6,659 nt of DNA from Hungatella sp. UBA5982 (GTDB lineage: Bacteria; Bacillota; Clostridia; Lachnospirales; Lachnospiraceae): assembly GCA_002429965.1 (NCBI GenBank), contig DJBG01000082.1, positions 17,956 to 24,614 on the forward strand. The letters are read 5' to 3'. Positions 5,993 through 6,659 of this stretch are shown here, in pieces. Numbering within the stretch: position 1 is the stretch's first letter; the number at the start of each line of letters is the position of its first letter. A program made the translations under genes and the position numbers. Under the pieces are notes generated by a model. That model saw nothing but the letters and a program-made list of their open reading frames with translations. It was not told where the DNA came from and searched no databases.

Positions 5993-6021
5993 TTGACAGG
6001 ATGGCCTCTTTGTGCTACATT
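5993..6021 (+). promoter_or_regulatory. Promoter of the nucleoside phosphorylase gene
   Basis: A perfect TTGACA (5993-5998) is followed after 17 bases by TACATT (6016-6021, four of six matches to TATAAT). Transcription would start near 6028, about 28 bases before the GTG start. It is divergent from the regulator promoter, with about 75 bases between the two -35 boxes. Confidence 0.65.
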
Positions 6022-6055
6022 CAGGACATAAAAAGGGTGAAAGGAGATGATACCT

Positions 6056-6659
6056 GTGGCTGAGATCATGCCTCATATCAATTTGTCAAAAGAACAGGCC
6101 GTTCCCTATGTGCTGCTGCCGGGAGATCCAAAACGCTTGGACCGGATTGCAGCCTGTCTGACGGATACGGAGGAACTGGCCTATAACAGGGAATTCCGAA
6201 GTATTAAGGGAAAATACAGGGGAGTGCCCGTTATGGCGGTATCTACAGGAATTGGAGGTGCGTCTGCGGCGATCGCAGTGGAGGAACTGGCAAGAATCGG
6301 GGTTAAGGCCATGATCCGGATCGGAAGCTGCGGAGCGCTTCAAAAAGGGATCCGCCTTGGCGATTTAATTCTGGTAAATGGAGCTGTCCGGGATGATGGG
6401 GCCTCGTCTTCCTATGCGGACTCCATCTATCCGGCGATACCGGATACGGAGCTTTTGCTGGCCTGCATGAAAAGCGCCGGGGAATTGGGAGCGAGATCTC
6501 ACGTGGGAATAGCCAGGAGCCATGACAGCTTTTACATTGATGAGGAAAAAGAGGTCTGCACTTACTGGGCTGGAAAAGGCGTGATGGGTTCTGATATGGA
6601 AACCGCTGCATTATTTGTGGTGGGCGGACTGCGGGGAGTAAAAACCGCCTCCATATTAA
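6056..6659 (+). CDS. Nucleoside phosphorylase, uridine phosphorylase-like, 5' part
   Basis: The frame runs off the right edge; 201 residues are visible. I chose GTG 6056 because AGGAG (6042-6046) lies 9 bases upstream; an ATG at 6047 abuts that site and an ATG at 6068 is too far away. The protein belongs to the PNP/UDP phosphorylase family, cytoplasmic enzymes that split nucleosides with phosphate into base and (deoxy)ribose-1-phosphate. It follows E. coli uridine phosphorylase closely: LLPGDPKR (Gly23, Arg27), NREF (Arg45), STGIGG, AVEELARIG, RIGSCGA (Arg88, Ser91) for phosphate, HDSFY (156-160) and DMETAALF (180-187) at the ribose site. The residues aligning with the uracil-binding Gln and Arg of E. 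coli Udp (QER) are Glu163 and Lys165 (EEK), so uridine specificity is not assured. It has its own promoter. A role in the sugar cassette is not apparent. Confidence 0.88.
   Translation, partial: MAEIMPHINLSKEQAVPYVLLPGDPKRLDRIAACLTDTEELAYNREFRSIKGKYRGVPVMAVSTGIGGASAAIAVEELARIGVKAMIRIGSCGALQKGIRLGDLILVNGAVRDDGASSSYADSIYPAIPDTELLLACMKSAGELGARSHVGIARSHDSFYIDEEKEVCTYWAGKGVMGSDMETAALFVVGGLRGVKTASIL

Noticed and set aside
6086..6611. Two minus-strand frames (6086-6343 and 6303-6611) opposite the phosphorylase gene
   Set aside because: The plus strand encodes conserved nucleoside phosphorylase motifs throughout, so the minus frames are shadows.

Overview
The window looks like the chromosome of a Gram-positive anaerobe of the Clostridia, most likely Lachnospiraceae. 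This is inferred from the moderate GC content, strong AGGAGG-type ribosome binding sites, rho-independent terminators, a YkuD L,D-transpeptidase of the type common in that group, and a PTS/GH4 sugar cassette controlled by RpiR-type regulators. No mobile element, CRISPR array, rRNA or tRNA was seen.

Layout. (1) Positions 2-832 (+) are the 3' end of an L,D-transpeptidase gene, closed by two rho-independent terminators in tandem (888-924 and 938-962). (2) A gene-free stretch of about 400 bases (833-1238) holds those terminators and then a compact control region. That region has four dyad-symmetric elements (1062-1167), a good sigma-A promoter (1161-1189) and a strong Shine-Dalgarno sequence. (3) Positions 1239-2564 (+) encode a GH4 6-phospho-alpha-glucosidase. 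Positions 2681-4204 (+) encode an alpha-glucoside/maltose-type PTS EIICB permease. A 22-codon reading frame with its own Shine-Dalgarno sequence lies between them. (4) A bidirectional terminator (4214-4260) separates this operon from two convergent, overlapping rpiR-family regulator genes (4268-5053 and 5037-5861, both -). Their promoter contains its own inverted repeat. (5) Divergently, at 6056, begins a nucleoside (uridine-type) phosphorylase gene that runs off the right edge.

How it fits together. The EIICB would import and phosphorylate an alpha-glucoside, taking phosphate from an EIIA encoded elsewhere. The GH4 enzyme would split the phosphorylated sugar to glucose-6-phosphate plus glucose or an aglycone. 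One or both RpiR proteins, whose SIS domains probably sense a sugar phosphate, would control the cassette through the dyads upstream of the GH4 gene. A cre-like sequence over the -35 box suggests added catabolite repression. The transpeptidase and the nucleoside phosphorylase appear to be unrelated flanking genes.

The overall theme (GH4 + EIICB + RpiR) is known from the Bacillus glv/mal system. The less ordinary parts are the paired overlapping RpiR regulators with atypical SIS loops, the clustered dyads, the short leader-like ORF before the permease, and the substituted substrate-site residues in the nucleoside phosphorylase and GH4 enzyme. I did not find evidence for a wholly new type of system.
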